Positions 16,073-25,210 are shown, counted from the stretch's first letter. The stretch is 64,000 nt of DNA from an uncultured Acetatifactor sp. (GCA_910579755.1 CAJTVB010000004.1:1-64000); one strand, 5' to 3'. The notes: generated from the sequence alone by a model not told the origin. Translations and numbers: made by a program.

Positions 16073-16269
16073 AGCCCGTGATTACAGAGATTTCTGTGCA
16101 GCAGCCTGATCAGTTTGAGAATATTATTCCGCACTGCGTCGCACCTGGAACGGACCGAATCCCGTGACCAGGACGGTGCCTAATGGTAAGGCATATAACA
16201 GAAATAAGGATAAGCAGCAAAGTCGTAGAATCGGCAGAGAGTCCAGGGATGGATTTGAAGCCGATTTTT

Positions 16270-16298
16270 TTGACAAGATATGGTGGGTTTGATATACT
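16270..16298 (+). promoter_or_regulatory. Housekeeping promoter before GT-C gene
   Basis: TTGACA (16270-16275) and TATACT (16293-16298) with a 17-bp spacer give a near-consensus sigma-A promoter. It lies 55 bp before the ATG of the membrane protein gene. The rest of the 16073-16352 gap shows no gene that I can identify. Confidence 0.75.
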
Positions 16299-16352
16299 GT
16301 ATGTGATTTTAAACTGCGCTTTTGGCAGAGAAGATGGCGGGAGAAGGACTGT

Positions 16353-18185
16353 ATGAGAGTGAAAGGCGGAGGCCGCGAAACTGCATTGAACGTTATAAAG
16401 GTGATTCTGGCTGGTCTGACAGTGCTGGCTTTTTTTAAAGCCATTTGGGTGAGCCTGGACATTGACGAATCTTATGCAGTGTCTCTTGGCTATCGCTTGG
16501 CGCAGGGAGACAGGCTGATGCGGGATATGTGGGAGCCTCATCAGTTCAGTGCGATTTTGACGGCTTTTTTTACGGCGCCGTATATTTGGATACGGGGTAA
16601 TACTGAGTATCTGGTTATCTGGCTAAGGATCATTGGGGCTCTGATACATCTGGCTTTGGGACTAGCTTTATACAGACGGCTGCGAAGCAGCATAAGCCGG
16701 TTTTCTGCATATGTAATGATGCTGCTGCATCTGAATTACCTGCCCAAGTGGGTACAGATGCCGGAATTTGAACTGATACATTACTGGTGCCTGTTGGGCA
16801 TATTTCTGGCGCTGCATGCTTATTTTACCGGAGGAGGGAAGAGCAGGCTTCTGCCTGTTATGGCAGGGTGCCTGTATGTATGCAGTATCTTGTGCTATCC
16901 CACCATGTTTATGCTGTATCCTTTTTACATTGCGGCCTTTTGTCTGTTGGAAAGACAGTACTGCGGGGCGGCCGGAGGGAAAATTTGGAGGAGCGGCTGC
17001 CTGTTTACCGGCGGAGCGCTTTTGACCGGGGCGGCGCTTCTGGCGTACTTATTCAGTTATATGTCCTTTGATGATTTTCGACGGTATTTGTCGTATATTT
17101 TTCTGGACACATCCCATGGAATATACACTATGAGTGAAAAATGGGCGATGTATCTGGCACAGATACAGACCCAGTGGGAGGATTATGCGGGCAGTCTCCT
17201 GGCTGCAGCGGAAATCTTTCTGCTTATATGGGGGGTGTACCGAATTGCTGTCAGAGCCGGCAGGCGGCAGGAAACGGAAAGGGCTGTTCTGCTTAAAAAG
17301 GGGGAGCTCCAGAATCTGTTTTTGGCGGTGCTGCTGTTGGCGGGACTGCTGATGCAGATCCAGGCGGTTTTTGGGTATCTGTTTCATGACGAAAACCAGT
17401 TTTATCTGCAGGCTCGCTACATTGCGTTGCTTCTGCCTGCAATGGTTATAGGAATTCGTTACCGCGGGCGTATGAGGCTATGGCTGTATCTGTGTGTAAT
17501 TCCCGGCTTCCTGTCTGTGGCGGCAGTGCTTTTTCTGACAAATATGGATACGAACACTACTTATGCCAAGGGATTTTTAGGCGTATTGGGGAGTCTGTTG
17601 ATTTTCCGTCAATATGCCTGTGAGAATTTGAAAAGCGTATTTTGGAAAAAGCTTTTCTGCGTGCTGCAGGGCGCGCTGGAAGGCGGTATGCTGGCGGCGC
17701 TTTTGGTATGCCGCCTGGTTTTGATCCGCGTATCAGGCTGCCTGCCGGTTACGGTTCTGGCGCCGTTGGAGAAAATGACGGCGGGTCCTGAAAAGGGCAT
17801 CTATGTTTTGGCTGATACTGCCAGGGTCTGGAATGATAATTATGGTGAGCTGGAAGAGTACACAGACCGAGAGGATCAGATTCTGTATATCGGCGCGGAG
17901 AGTCTGGCTTATGTGGGGATGGAGGCCGTGCTGTCTACACCCTCTACCCAGGGGACAGTGGTGTATAATGAGATGTTTTTGTACTATTATGAAGAGCACC
18001 CGGATCGTATTCCCAATGTGGTGGTATTTGATAAAACCTATGCGGAAAATCCGGCCTGCTCCCTGATGTATTCCCTTTCGCTTCAAAGCGGCGTACTGTT
18101 TCAGTGGGTTGAAGAAAATTATGGGGATGGGCAGATCGTGGAGACGGATCATTTGATCATCCTTAAAAAGCAGCAGAAGCAATGA
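16353..18185 (+). CDS. GT-C-type membrane glycosyltransferase-like protein
   Basis: The 610-residue protein carries 11-12 predicted membrane helices. Its first loop has DIDESYAVSLGYRLAQGD followed by MRDMWEPHQFSAIL, the Asp-Glu arrangement of GT-C glycosyltransferases, which use lipid-phosphate sugars at the outer face. The soluble C-terminal part (about 480-610) contains no named domain. It probably moves a sugar onto a cell-envelope acceptor. The start has a weak ribosome-binding site (GGAGAAGGACTG). The DNA glycosylase gene follows after 130 bp. Confidence 0.65.
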   Translation: MRVKGGGRETALNVIKVILAGLTVLAFFKAIWVSLDIDESYAVSLGYRLAQGDRLMRDMWEPHQFSAILTAFFTAPYIWIRGNTEYLVIWLRIIGALIHLALGLALYRRLRSSISRFSAYVMMLLHLNYLPKWVQMPEFELIHYWCLLGIFLALHAYFTGGGKSRLLPVMAGCLYVCSILCYPTMFMLYPFYIAAFCLLERQYCGAAGGKIWRSGCLFTGGALLTGAALLAYLFSYMSFDDFRRYLSYIFLDTSHGIYTMSEKWAMYLAQIQTQWEDYAGSLLAAAEIFLLIWGVYRIAVRAGRRQETERAVLLKKGELQNLFLAVLLLAGLLMQIQAVFGYLFHDENQFYLQARYIALLLPAMVIGIRYRGRMRLWLYLCVIPGFLSVAAVLFLTNMDTNTTYAKGFLGVLGSLLIFRQYACENLKSVFWKKLFCVLQGALEGGMLAALLVCRLVLIRVSGCLPVTVLAPLEKMTAGPEKGIYVLADTARVWNDNYGELEEYTDREDQILYIGAESLAYVGMEAVLSTPSTQGTVVYNEMFLYYYEEHPDRIPNVVVFDKTYAENPACSLMYSLSLQSGVLFQWVEENYGDGQIVETDHLIILKKQQKQ

Positions 18186-18315
18186 ATGAGTATGGTCCGG
18201 GTAAACATCAGGCAAATTGATGGAATAGAGGCGGCCTGCAAAGGTGTGAAACATGGCAAAACACAGGCAGAGGCCTGTGATAGCTCAGGGAAGAGTAGGA
18301 AGAGGAGATAAGGGC

Positions 18316-18891
18316 ATGACCATGACGGAAACGGCGGAATGGAAGGACGGAAAAACACGATGCAGATGGGCGAATCCCAAGAATGACATATATGTGCACT
18401 ATCACGATGAGGAATGGGGTGTTCCTGTTTATGATGATCAAAAATTGTTTGAAATGTTGATTTTGGAATGTTTTCAGGCAGGCTTGTCGTGGGAATGTGT
18501 GTTGAATAAGCGTGAAGCCTTCCGGCAGGCGTTTGATGAGTTTGATCTGGAAAAGGTTTGTGCCTACGACGAAAAAAAGATGAGTGAGCTTCGTGAAAAT
18601 CAAGGGATTATCAGAAACCGGTTAAAAATACGGGCGGCAGTGAACAATGCACGCATTTTCCGCCAGATACAAAAGGAATACGGCAGTTTTTCGGCATATC
18701 TTTGGCACTGGACCAAAGATCAGATCATTTATGAAAATGATGCGATCAGTTCGCCGCTTTCCGATCAGATGTCAAAGGATCTGCAGAAGAGAGGAATGAA
18801 ATTTGTAGGGACAGTTATTATTTATTCCTATTTGCAGGCTGTGGGGGTGATCAACTCTCATGAAGATGGATGTTTCCGGGCGCAAGTATGA
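18316..18891 (+). CDS. tag: DNA-3-methyladenine glycosylase I
   Basis: The 191-residue enzyme removes 3-methyladenine from alkylated DNA. It shows RCRWAN with the zinc-ligand Cys, YVHYHDEEWGVPVYDD, the conserved LFEMLILECFQAGLSW block with the catalytic Glu, and C-terminal INSHEDGCF with the remaining zinc-ligand His and Cys. The start at 18316 follows AGGAGATAAGGG; an upstream ATG at 18253 in the same frame lacks family similarity. Length is normal for Tag (about 185-190). The gene stands alone between a membrane protein and a nucleotidyltransferase fragment. Confidence 0.92.
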   Translation: MTMTETAEWKDGKTRCRWANPKNDIYVHYHDEEWGVPVYDDQKLFEMLILECFQAGLSWECVLNKREAFRQAFDEFDLEKVCAYDEKKMSELRENQGIIRNRLKIRAAVNNARIFRQIQKEYGSFSAYLWHWTKDQIIYENDAISSPLSDQMSKDLQKRGMKFVGTVIIYSYLQAVGVINSHEDGCFRAQV

Positions 18892-18963
18892 ACTGAAGGT
18901 GGTCGAGGCTTGTAATAGGCTGAATAAACGTTTTTATTTTAGAAGGGATTCCCGCTTCCGAAT

Positions 18964-19368
18964 ATGAACAGGCCAGCGATTATGGGGGAAAATAAATTGA
19001 CCTTGAAAATCACCCATCGGAAAATAATAGATGCCATTATAAAAAAATCCGGAACTGTATGCCCGGGGTCACTGGCGCTGATCGGTGTTTATGTTTCTGC
19101 CTGCACAGGTGATTTTCACGAAAAATCGGATTTGGATTTGCTGATTCTGATAAACGATGACGCCGGCTGGCAGCTGGCCCAAGGATTTATTTTAGACGAT
19201 ACCATGATCGGGTATGATATTTACTGTACCAGCTGGGAAATGCTTGCGGAGGAAGCGGAGTGCAGGCATGCGCATCTGGCAAAGCTGATGGTGACTGAAG
19301 CCGCAGGGAAAAAGGACGCTTTTTTCCTCCTTTATGAACATGGAGTCACTGCAATACATGATAAATGA
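18964..19368 (+). CDS. Nucleotidyltransferase-domain protein, probably truncated
   Basis: The 134 residues include the nucleotidyltransferase core SLALIGVYVSACTGDFHEKS followed by DLDLLILI, in which Asp residues bind metal as in kanamycin/streptomycin nucleotidyltransferase folds. The next block, MIGYDIYCTSWEMLAEEAEC and RHAHLAKLM, also fits. The C-terminal helical domain that usually follows (total length about 230-260) is missing, and the last 25 residues look unrelated. The 3' end overlaps the convergent XRE gene by 177 bp. I suspect that a deletion joined the ends of two genes here. Confidence 0.55.
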   Translation: MNRPAIMGENKLTLKITHRKIIDAIIKKSGTVCPGSLALIGVYVSACTGDFHEKSDLDLLILINDDAGWQLAQGFILDDTMIGYDIYCTSWEMLAEEAECRHAHLAKLMVTEAAGKKDAFFLLYEHGVTAIHDK

Positions 19369-19917
19369 TATTGCGGACGGGGTATCCATTGAGCGGCTCA
19401 GCGTGATGGAGTCATACGATCCGGCGGATTCAGAAGGGAATGTCGAGGCTTTTGATAACGGATTGAAACAGTATTTGGAGGAATATGAGAAAGCAGGAAT
19501 TTCTCCCATTCCCGGGTCATGCTTTTCCTTGATTCCGTTGATTGCCATATATGTGAGTAAAGCCTTATAAGCATTGGGAATGAGCGCGAATTCCCCTGCA
19601 CCCGGAATTTCCGCCAGGGTGATTGTAATATAGTTTTGTCTGTTCTGGCTTTTTATTTCCACATCGAGATTACCGGGCATGTGATCATCAGCAAGGATCA
19701 GCGCCTCATTGCTATAGTCCATATTGCCTCTTAACAATTGGTCCACGGAGCAATTGAATCCATCGCAGAGTTCAAGAAGCTTTTCCAGCTCCGGCAATAC
19801 AGTGCCAAGCTCCCATTTGGAAACGGTTTGCCGGGACACATTCATTTTCTCTGCCAGCTCCTCCTGGGTCATGTTTGCCATTTTTCTTAAAATTTGTACG
19901 TTTTTTCCGAAATTCAT
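19192..19917 (-). CDS. XRE-family regulator with GyrI-like effector part, 3' end doubtful
   Basis: The N-terminus is a clear helix-turn-helix (ILRKMANMTQEELAEKMNVS, then RQTVSKWELGTVLPELEKL). Residues 70-150 resemble the start of a small-molecule-binding GyrI/AraC-effector domain (YKALLTYMAINGIKEKHD). Past about residue 155 the sequence becomes low in similarity and antisense to the nucleotidyltransferase frame, so the natural end of the domain is probably lost. GGAGGCGCC upstream of the ATG (read on this strand) is a good ribosome-binding site. It is divergent from the DUF1848 gene, sharing a 135-bp intergenic region. Confidence 0.6.
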   Translation of the reverse strand: MNFGKNVQILRKMANMTQEELAEKMNVSRQTVSKWELGTVLPELEKLLELCDGFNCSVDQLLRGNMDYSNEALILADDHMPGNLDVEIKSQNRQNYITITLAEIPGAGEFALIPNAYKALLTYMAINGIKEKHDPGMGEIPAFSYSSKYCFNPLSKASTFPSESAGSYDSITLSRSMDTPSAISFIMYCSDSMFIKEEKSVLFPCGFSHHQLCQMRMPALRFLRKHFPAGTVNIIPDHGIV

Positions 19918-20052
19918 CTAAGGCGCCTCCTTTTTTGATGGGAACATTATCGCATATATATTTATTTGATTCTACAAAATTAAACGTGCTTTTTAACCGG
20001 AATCCGCACCTGCAGGTTGCGCGGAGGGCGGCAATGGAGGCAGGGTGGTGCA

Positions 20053-21006
20053 ATGATTATAAGCGCAAGTCGAAGGACGGATATTCCATCATATTATTCT
20101 GAATGGTTTTTCAACCGGATCAAGGCAGGGTATGTGTATGTGCGCAACCCCATGAACCCTCACAGGATCAGCAAAGTTTCATTATCGCCTGACCTGGTGG
20201 ACGGAATCGTTTTCTGGACAAAGAATCCTGCGCCTATGCTGGAACGATTGGAGGAGCTGCGGGATTATACATATTATTTTCAGTTTACGCTGAATCCCTA
20301 TGGGGCTGACGTGGAAAAAAATCTTCCTTCAAAGGACGATGTGGTTATACCGGCTTTTCGCAGGCTGTGTGATTTAATTGGTAAAGAACGTGTGGTATGG
20401 CGCTATGATCCCATACTGCTCAGTGAAAAATATACGATACAGTATCATATCCGACATTTCAGGAGGCTGTGCGGTGAGCTTGCAGACTGCACAGAAAAAT
20501 GTACAATAAGCTTTATTGATATGTATAGGAATATCAGGCGCAGTATTTCGGCGCTTGGCATCGGCGGAGTGTCAGAGGACCAGATGGAAGAGCTGGCGGA
20601 AGCTTTCAGTGAAATTGCGAAGGAACATGGGATTTATATTGATACCTGCGCCGAGGAAGCGGATCTGGGCAGACTGGGGGTGGAGCATGCCGCTTGTATT
20701 GACAGACGGCGTTTGGATCGCATCGGAGGTTATAAGCTGGATATCAAAAAGGATCCAAACCAGCGGACTGCCTGCGGCTGTGTTTCCAGCATAGACATCG
20801 GCGCTTATAATACCTGCCGGAACGGCTGTGTATACTGTTATGCGAATTTTAACCGGACCATTGTTCTTGATTGCTGCAGCAGGCATGATCCGTCCGCTCC
20901 GCTGCTTTGCGGTCAGGTGTGTGCAGAGGACATTATAAAACCCAGGGAGATGAAGACCTGCAGAGATGATCAATTGAGTCTTGATATCAGCTCTGCACAA
21001 ATATGA
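20053..21006 (+). CDS. DUF1848 protein with C-terminal Cys cluster
   Basis: This 317-residue protein matches the DUF1848 family: it starts MIISASRRTDIPSYYSEWFF, continues VFWTKNPAPMLERL and RVVWRYDPILL, and ends with a Cys motif CGCVSSIDIGAYNTCRNGC followed by VYCYAN. The Cys pattern is compatible with an iron-sulphur or zinc site and resembles those of the radical-SAM neighbourhood of spore-photoproduct-lyase-like proteins, but no function is established. The ATG at 20053 follows GGAGG at slightly long spacing. The DMT transporter gene lies 18 bp downstream, so the two are probably co-transcribed. Confidence 0.8.
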   Translation: MIISASRRTDIPSYYSEWFFNRIKAGYVYVRNPMNPHRISKVSLSPDLVDGIVFWTKNPAPMLERLEELRDYTYYFQFTLNPYGADVEKNLPSKDDVVIPAFRRLCDLIGKERVVWRYDPILLSEKYTIQYHIRHFRRLCGELADCTEKCTISFIDMYRNIRRSISALGIGGVSEDQMEELAEAFSEIAKEHGIYIDTCAEEADLGRLGVEHAACIDRRRLDRIGGYKLDIKKDPNQRTACGCVSSIDIGAYNTCRNGCVYCYANFNRTIVLDCCSRHDPSAPLLCGQVCAEDIIKPREMKTCRDDQLSLDISSAQI

Positions 21007-21024
21007 ATTGGGGAGGATGAAGCC

Positions 21025-21996
21025 ATGTGGTTTACGGCGGCAGTATTGTCTGCTTTTTTTGCAGGACTGACATCTGTTCTGGCAAAATGCGGTATTAAAA
21101 AAACAGACTCTGATGTGGCAACGGCGCTGAGAACCATTATAGTACTTTTGTTTTCCTGGCTGATGACAGTCCTGGCAGGCTCCGTCGGAACAATCAAAAA
21201 TATAGATGCAAAATCACTGACATTTCTGATCCTTTCAGGATTGGCCACAGGGGTCTCCTGGCTCTGCTATTTCAAAGCTTTGTCCATGGGAGATGTGAAC
21301 AAGGTGGTCCCCATTGACAAATCCAGCACAGTTTTAACGGTGCTTCTGGCTATCGTTATTTTGGGAGAGACGAAGCATCTTGCGGCGAAACTGACGGGCA
21401 CAGCGATGCTGGCAGCGGGAATTTTTCTGATGCTGGAGCGGCGGGAAAGCAAAGGCGGGGAAGTTGGGAGCAAGGCAACTGGGAGCAAGACAGCCGGGAA
21501 GGAAGAAGCCGGGAGCAAGGCAGTTCAAAACAACGCAGCCGGGAGCCGGGAAGCAAGGAACAGGGTTTGGAGCGGCGGCTGGATTCTTTATGCGGTTCTG
21601 TCAGCGATATTTGCGGCGCTTACCTCTATTTTGGCAAAGGTTGGTATAGCAAATGTGGAATCAAATTTGGCAACGGCGGTCCGCACCGGAGTGGTGCTCA
21701 TCATGGCGTGGCTCATTGTTTTTGTAAAGGGCAAACAAAGGGGCATCAGGAATACTGACAAAAAGGAATTGCTGTTCATCGGGTTTTCCGGACTGGCAAC
21801 GGGCGCTTCATGGCTGTGCTATTACTATGCCATTCAAAACGGCATCGTCAGCGTGGTGGTGCCTATCGATAAGCTGAGTATTATTGTCACGGTGATTTTC
21901 TCCCGCGTCCTGTTTGGGGAAAAGCTGACGCGGAAGGGGCTGGCGGGGCTTGGATTGATGATTGCGGGAACGCTTGTTATAGCTGTGGGAACATAG
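21025..21996 (+). CDS. EamA/DMT-family transporter
   Basis: A 323-residue protein with ten predicted membrane helices in two EamA repeats. Each repeat has the same pattern (SAFFAGLTSVLAKCGIKKTD and SAIFAALTSILAKVGIANVE; SGLATGVSWLCYF and SGLATGASWLCYY). Drug/metabolite transporters of this type usually export small metabolites. Between the repeats (about residues 142-186) is an unusual Gly-Ser-Lys-Ala rich linker made of degenerate short repeats. GGGGAGGATG precedes the ATG. The substrate is unknown; the methyltransferase gene follows after 23 bp. Confidence 0.88.
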   Translation: MWFTAAVLSAFFAGLTSVLAKCGIKKTDSDVATALRTIIVLLFSWLMTVLAGSVGTIKNIDAKSLTFLILSGLATGVSWLCYFKALSMGDVNKVVPIDKSSTVLTVLLAIVILGETKHLAAKLTGTAMLAAGIFLMLERRESKGGEVGSKATGSKTAGKEEAGSKAVQNNAAGSREARNRVWSGGWILYAVLSAIFAALTSILAKVGIANVESNLATAVRTGVVLIMAWLIVFVKGKQRGIRNTDKKELLFIGFSGLATGASWLCYYYAIQNGIVSVVVPIDKLSIIVTVIFSRVLFGEKLTRKGLAGLGLMIAGTLVIAVGT

Positions 21997-22019
21997 CGGA
22001 TGTGTTATGGAGGGCTGCG

Positions 22020-22898
22020 ATGAACGTGATTTGGTCTAAATATGTGCAGGGAACAAAAACGCTGTATTACAGCCGCAGACTGCGGTTTGACGATCTGTTC
22101 GCAGAGCAGTATAAGGCGTTATTTGCCCTGGAGGCGGATAAACCCATAAAGATTCTGGAGGCAGGGTGCGGTCCCGGCGCTTTTGCGGGGGCCCTGCACC
22201 GCTGGTATCCCAATGCTGAAATTACGGCGGTAGACCGTGACAGTGAATTTATACGTTTTGCAAAAGAACACGAAAGCGGCGCGTTTTTTATGGAGAGTGA
22301 TGTCACGGCGCTGCCCTTTGAGGACAATACCTTTGACGTGACCATTTCCAACACGGTTGCAGAGCATATTGAACCATCCGTATTTTACGGGGAACAGCGG
22401 AGGGTGCTGAAGCCCGGCGGGGTCTGTCTGGTGCTTTCTTCGCGCAAAGGGATCAGTGTGGAGCCGGATTGCATTGCCCCCAATGAATTTGAGCGGCAGT
22501 TCTGGAACAGGGTCAGACAGTATGACGACTCCCTTGAGAAATACGCTGTGTGTCAATATCCCATGAACGAAGCCGGGCTCCCTGCCGCCATGGAAAAATA
22601 CGGTTTTTCAGATATCAGTACCGGCTTTGTCACAATTGATTTGACGCCGGACAATCCCAGGTTTTCGCCGGCTCTGGCCCATGCTATGATCGAGGCTCAC
22701 AGACAGTCGGCGCTGGAAGGGATCCAGTCGGTATTGGATTCCATGCCGGAGCATTTTTCGGATCGGGAGATTGACGAGATGAAAGGGCTTGCCAATGCAA
22801 AATTTGATGTCCGGGTCAGGCAGTATGACCGCGGCGAAAAGCAGTGGGATACAAATGTGTCCATTATTATGGTGGTAAGAGGGATGAAAAGGCAATGA
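22020..22898 (+). CDS. Class I SAM-dependent methyltransferase
   Basis: The 292-residue protein shows methyltransferase motif I (IKILEAGCGPGAFAGAL), the acidic residue after beta-2 (ITAVDRDSEF), FMESDVTALPFEDNTFDVTI and the post-motif block VLKPGGVCLVLS. It resembles UbiE/COQ5-like Methyltransf_11 enzymes that methylate small molecules. The C-terminal 110 residues are specific to a subgroup and may bind substrate. ATG 22020 has GGAGG upstream; the GTG at 22002 is less likely. The next gene starts 29 bp downstream, suggesting one operon with the DMT transporter and Nudix genes. Confidence 0.85.
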   Translation: MNVIWSKYVQGTKTLYYSRRLRFDDLFAEQYKALFALEADKPIKILEAGCGPGAFAGALHRWYPNAEITAVDRDSEFIRFAKEHESGAFFMESDVTALPFEDNTFDVTISNTVAEHIEPSVFYGEQRRVLKPGGVCLVLSSRKGISVEPDCIAPNEFERQFWNRVRQYDDSLEKYAVCQYPMNEAGLPAAMEKYGFSDISTGFVTIDLTPDNPRFSPALAHAMIEAHRQSALEGIQSVLDSMPEHFSDREIDEMKGLANAKFDVRVRQYDRGEKQWDTNVSIIMVVRGMKRQ

Positions 22899-22927
22899 TT
22901 CGGATTGACAGGCAGGAGGAGAATAAA

Positions 22928-23377
22928 ATGATCGGGGTTAATCTTTATAAGCCGGACGAAATCCGGGATGAAAGCTTTAAATATGCGGTTATAGCCGCAA
23001 GGTATGAGGACAAATGGGTGTTTTGCCGCCATAAGGAGCGCAATACCTGGGAAATTCCCGGAGGGCACCGGGAGCCGGGAGAAAAAATAGAGGAGACCGC
23101 CCGCAGAGAGCTGGCCGAGGAAACCGGTGCCAGGGAGACAGAGCTTTGGCCGGCTGCGGCATACGGCGTTGTAAGAGAAAGCGGGGAATCCTTTGGCATG
23201 CTGTTTTTTGCCCGGATACACAGCAAGGGTGATCTGCCTCAGGACAGCGAGATCGGTGAGATCAGGCTGTTTGACGAGATGCCCGGGAAGCTGACGTACC
23301 CAGAGATCCAGCCCCATTTATATAATGCCATTTTGCGCTGGCTGAATGAAAAGGAGCAGGAGGGAAGGAATGGATAA
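22928..23377 (+). CDS. Nudix hydrolase
   Basis: The 149-residue protein contains a complete Nudix box, GGHREPGEKIEETARRELAE followed by ETGA, where the Glu residues bind the divalent metal that drives hydrolysis of a nucleoside-diphosphate-linked substrate. The compact fold is typical of MutT-like housekeeping enzymes. ATG 22928 has GGAGGAG upstream; an ATG at 22895 overlapping the methyltransferase stop is an alternative. Its stop codon overlaps the next start by 8 bp, so it is translationally linked to the downstream hypothetical gene. Confidence 0.88.
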   Translation: MIGVNLYKPDEIRDESFKYAVIAARYEDKWVFCRHKERNTWEIPGGHREPGEKIEETARRELAEETGARETELWPAAAYGVVRESGESFGMLFFARIHSKGDLPQDSEIGEIRLFDEMPGKLTYPEIQPHLYNAILRWLNEKEQEGRNG

Positions 23378-23720
23378 AAAGATCATATCCCTGCGCATGG
23401 AGCGGCAGTATTTTCTGAAAAAAGCCAACGAAGAGGAATATATCGGGCTGTATCGTGACACTCAGCCCGGGCAGAACGTGTACTGGAACGGTTTTGGACA
23501 ACCGCCCACACCGCTTCAATATCTGCTTATCGACGGCGAATTTCACGGCGCATCGGTGGGGCATTTCCGCAATGGGCCCTATGATTTAAATGATGTAGTT
23601 TGTGATCTGCCGGATGCTATGTGCCGTAAAGGGGAGATATTGGAGGCTGTGCGTGCCGCCAACTTCGGCAAGGAGCCGGACCGGTTTATGGGCGGAGATA
23701 TTCGGCAGGAAAGAGAATGA
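23370..23720 (+). CDS. Hypothetical protein, 116 residues
   Basis: The protein begins MDKKIISLRMERQYFLKKAN and continues NVYWNGFGQPPTPLQYLLID, with several aromatic residues. I do not recognise a named domain. The first lines resemble the start of winged-helix proteins annotated as DNA-binding in Clostridia, but the usual length there is over 350 residues, so this may be a truncated relative. AGGAGGGAAGG lies before the ATG, and the gene overlaps the Nudix stop by 8 bp. Confidence 0.55.
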   Translation: MDKKIISLRMERQYFLKKANEEEYIGLYRDTQPGQNVYWNGFGQPPTPLQYLLIDGEFHGASVGHFRNGPYDLNDVVCDLPDAMCRKGEILEAVRAANFGKEPDRFMGGDIRQERE

Positions 23721-23869
23721 TTTCTTGCCTGCAGCGGGAGCGTTTACTGGAAAGAGATTCTTAGGGAATAACTTGCAGGGGGAAGCCCTTTGTAGAGTCA
23801 GAAAATATTTGCGGAAAGTTTGCTTGTCGGATTATGATTCGGAAATAGAGACTATTGGGAGGAAAAAAC

Positions 23870-24457
23870 ATGACAAAAAAGAGCAGTATTTCACGGGAAC
23901 AGGCATTGGAATTACTTCGAAGATATAATAAGGAGCCCTTTCATATTCAGCACGCCCTGACAGTGGAAGGTGTTATGCGATGGTATGCCAGGGAAATGGG
24001 ATATGGGGAGGAAGAAGAATTCTGGGGAATAACAGGACTGCTTCATGATATTGATTTTGAGCTTTTTCCGGAGGAGCACTGCAAAAAGGCGCCGGAACTT
24101 CTGCGGGAAGCAGGGGTGAGCGAGGACATGATATATGCCGTCTGCTCTCACGGCTATGGGATCTGCAGTGAAGAGGAGCCCAGGCTTGAGATGGAAAAGG
24201 TGCTTTTCGCAGTGGACGAGCTCACAGGGCTGATCTGGTCCTGTGCTTTGATGCGCCCTTCCAGGAGCACCATGGATATGGAGGTTAAGAGCCTGAAAAA
24301 GAAATTCAAAGACAAACGGTTTGCGGCAGGCTGTTCAAGGGACATTATCGCTCAGGGAGCGGAGCGGCTTGGCTGGGAACTGGACGATCTCTTTGACAGA
24401 ACCATACAGGCCATGCGAAGCTGTGAGGCGGCTGTGGCGGAAGAGATGGATAGATAG
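23870..24457 (+). CDS. HD-domain protein
   Basis: The 195-residue protein has an HD-type phosphohydrolase core: a first His in HIQHALTVEGVMRWYA, the HD pair in GLLHDIDFELFPEEH, and a later His in VCSHGYGI, followed by DELTGLIW with the last metal-ligand Asp. Such small HD proteins are predicted metal-dependent phosphohydrolases acting on nucleotides. The length and motif order match the common 'HDIG' hydrolases of about 190 residues. ATG 23870 follows GGGAGG. It stands 150 bp after the previous gene. Confidence 0.8.
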   Translation: MTKKSSISREQALELLRRYNKEPFHIQHALTVEGVMRWYAREMGYGEEEEFWGITGLLHDIDFELFPEEHCKKAPELLREAGVSEDMIYAVCSHGYGICSEEEPRLEMEKVLFAVDELTGLIWSCALMRPSRSTMDMEVKSLKKKFKDKRFAAGCSRDIIAQGAERLGWELDDLFDRTIQAMRSCEAAVAEEMDR

Positions 24458-24548
24458 AATCAGGGTCATAGTCCCAACTAAGGTTCAGCGGGGACTGGTT
24501 TCAGGAGCTTTAGAATGCAAAGTCGTTTTGGAGTAAAAGGCAGCCGGC

Positions 24549-24565
24549 GCCGAAAACCTTTCGGC
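24549..24565. terminator. Hairpin between convergent genes
   Basis: GCCGAAA pairs perfectly with TTTCGGC around an ACC loop, extended by outer AGCCG/CGGCT alternatives. It lies between the convergent HD and XRE genes and may end transcription, although no T-run follows. Confidence 0.4.
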
Positions 24566-24623
24566 TGAAGGCATAGAAGTCGGAGGCATGAGGACGCTTC
24601 CGGCAGTACAGGGAACGACAGTG

Positions 24624-25127
24624 TCATTGTCCCTGGAGAAGCAGATTATGGTCAAGGCTTCCGGAGGCAATGGCATTGTCCACCCATAGCTTCAGGGAAT
24701 CTATTGCAAGAGACATTTTGCTTAGATTTTCCTGTATTCTTAAAAAATCAGTGATCTCATCGTCTGTGATTTTTCCGTCTACGACAATTTCCACCAATCG
24801 ATTTTTCTCTTCACTTAAAGTATTCAATGTGGCCAGCATTTCCAGGGTGATCTGTGACAAATCCTTCGCGGTTACTTCCGGCACATATTCCTGCCCGATG
24901 GGACATTCGTGGGAGCAATAATAATTGCAGAGAGACGGATTCTTGTATGCGTCGGCCATGGCCAGTACCTCGTCCGGATGAGGAACGGAACGTTCATTTT
25001 CGATTCGCTCAATGCGGTCAGCCGAGATAAACTGAAGCTTTTCCGCGGCGGTTTCCCTTGTCATACCGGCATTTTCCCTGCTTTTAAAATAGATATTTTT
25101 ATCTTCTTTGATGGATTTTCTGCCCAT
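24624..25127 (-). CDS. XRE-family regulator with Cys motif
   Basis: The 167-residue protein has an N-terminal helix-turn-helix (YFKSRENAGMTRETAAEKLQ, then RIERIENERSVPHPDEVL), a Cys-rich stretch LCNYYCSHECPIG, and a C-terminal helical part. This layout recurs in Lachnospiraceae and other Clostridia as a small cytoplasmic regulator, with no known target. The start at 25127 has AGGAGGC upstream. A perfect 16-bp palindrome lies 84 bp upstream of the gene and could be its operator. Confidence 0.75.
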   Translation of the reverse strand: MGRKSIKEDKNIYFKSRENAGMTRETAAEKLQFISADRIERIENERSVPHPDEVLAMADAYKNPSLCNYYCSHECPIGQEYVPEVTAKDLSQITLEMLATLNTLSEEKNRLVEIVVDGKITDDEITDFLRIQENLSKMSLAIDSLKLWVDNAIASGSLDHNLLLQGQ

Positions 25128-25210
25128 AATAAAGCCTCCTATGTGATTTTGCAGCTTTCCGGCATTCCTGAATTTCAGCATATACTGTTTTACGCATCAA
25201 AAGCGGAAAT

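Noticed and set aside
16073..16352. Possible small RNA or tRNA between rtcB and the GT-C gene
   Set aside because: No tRNA-like arms or T-loop could be found; only the promoter at 16270-16298 is supported.
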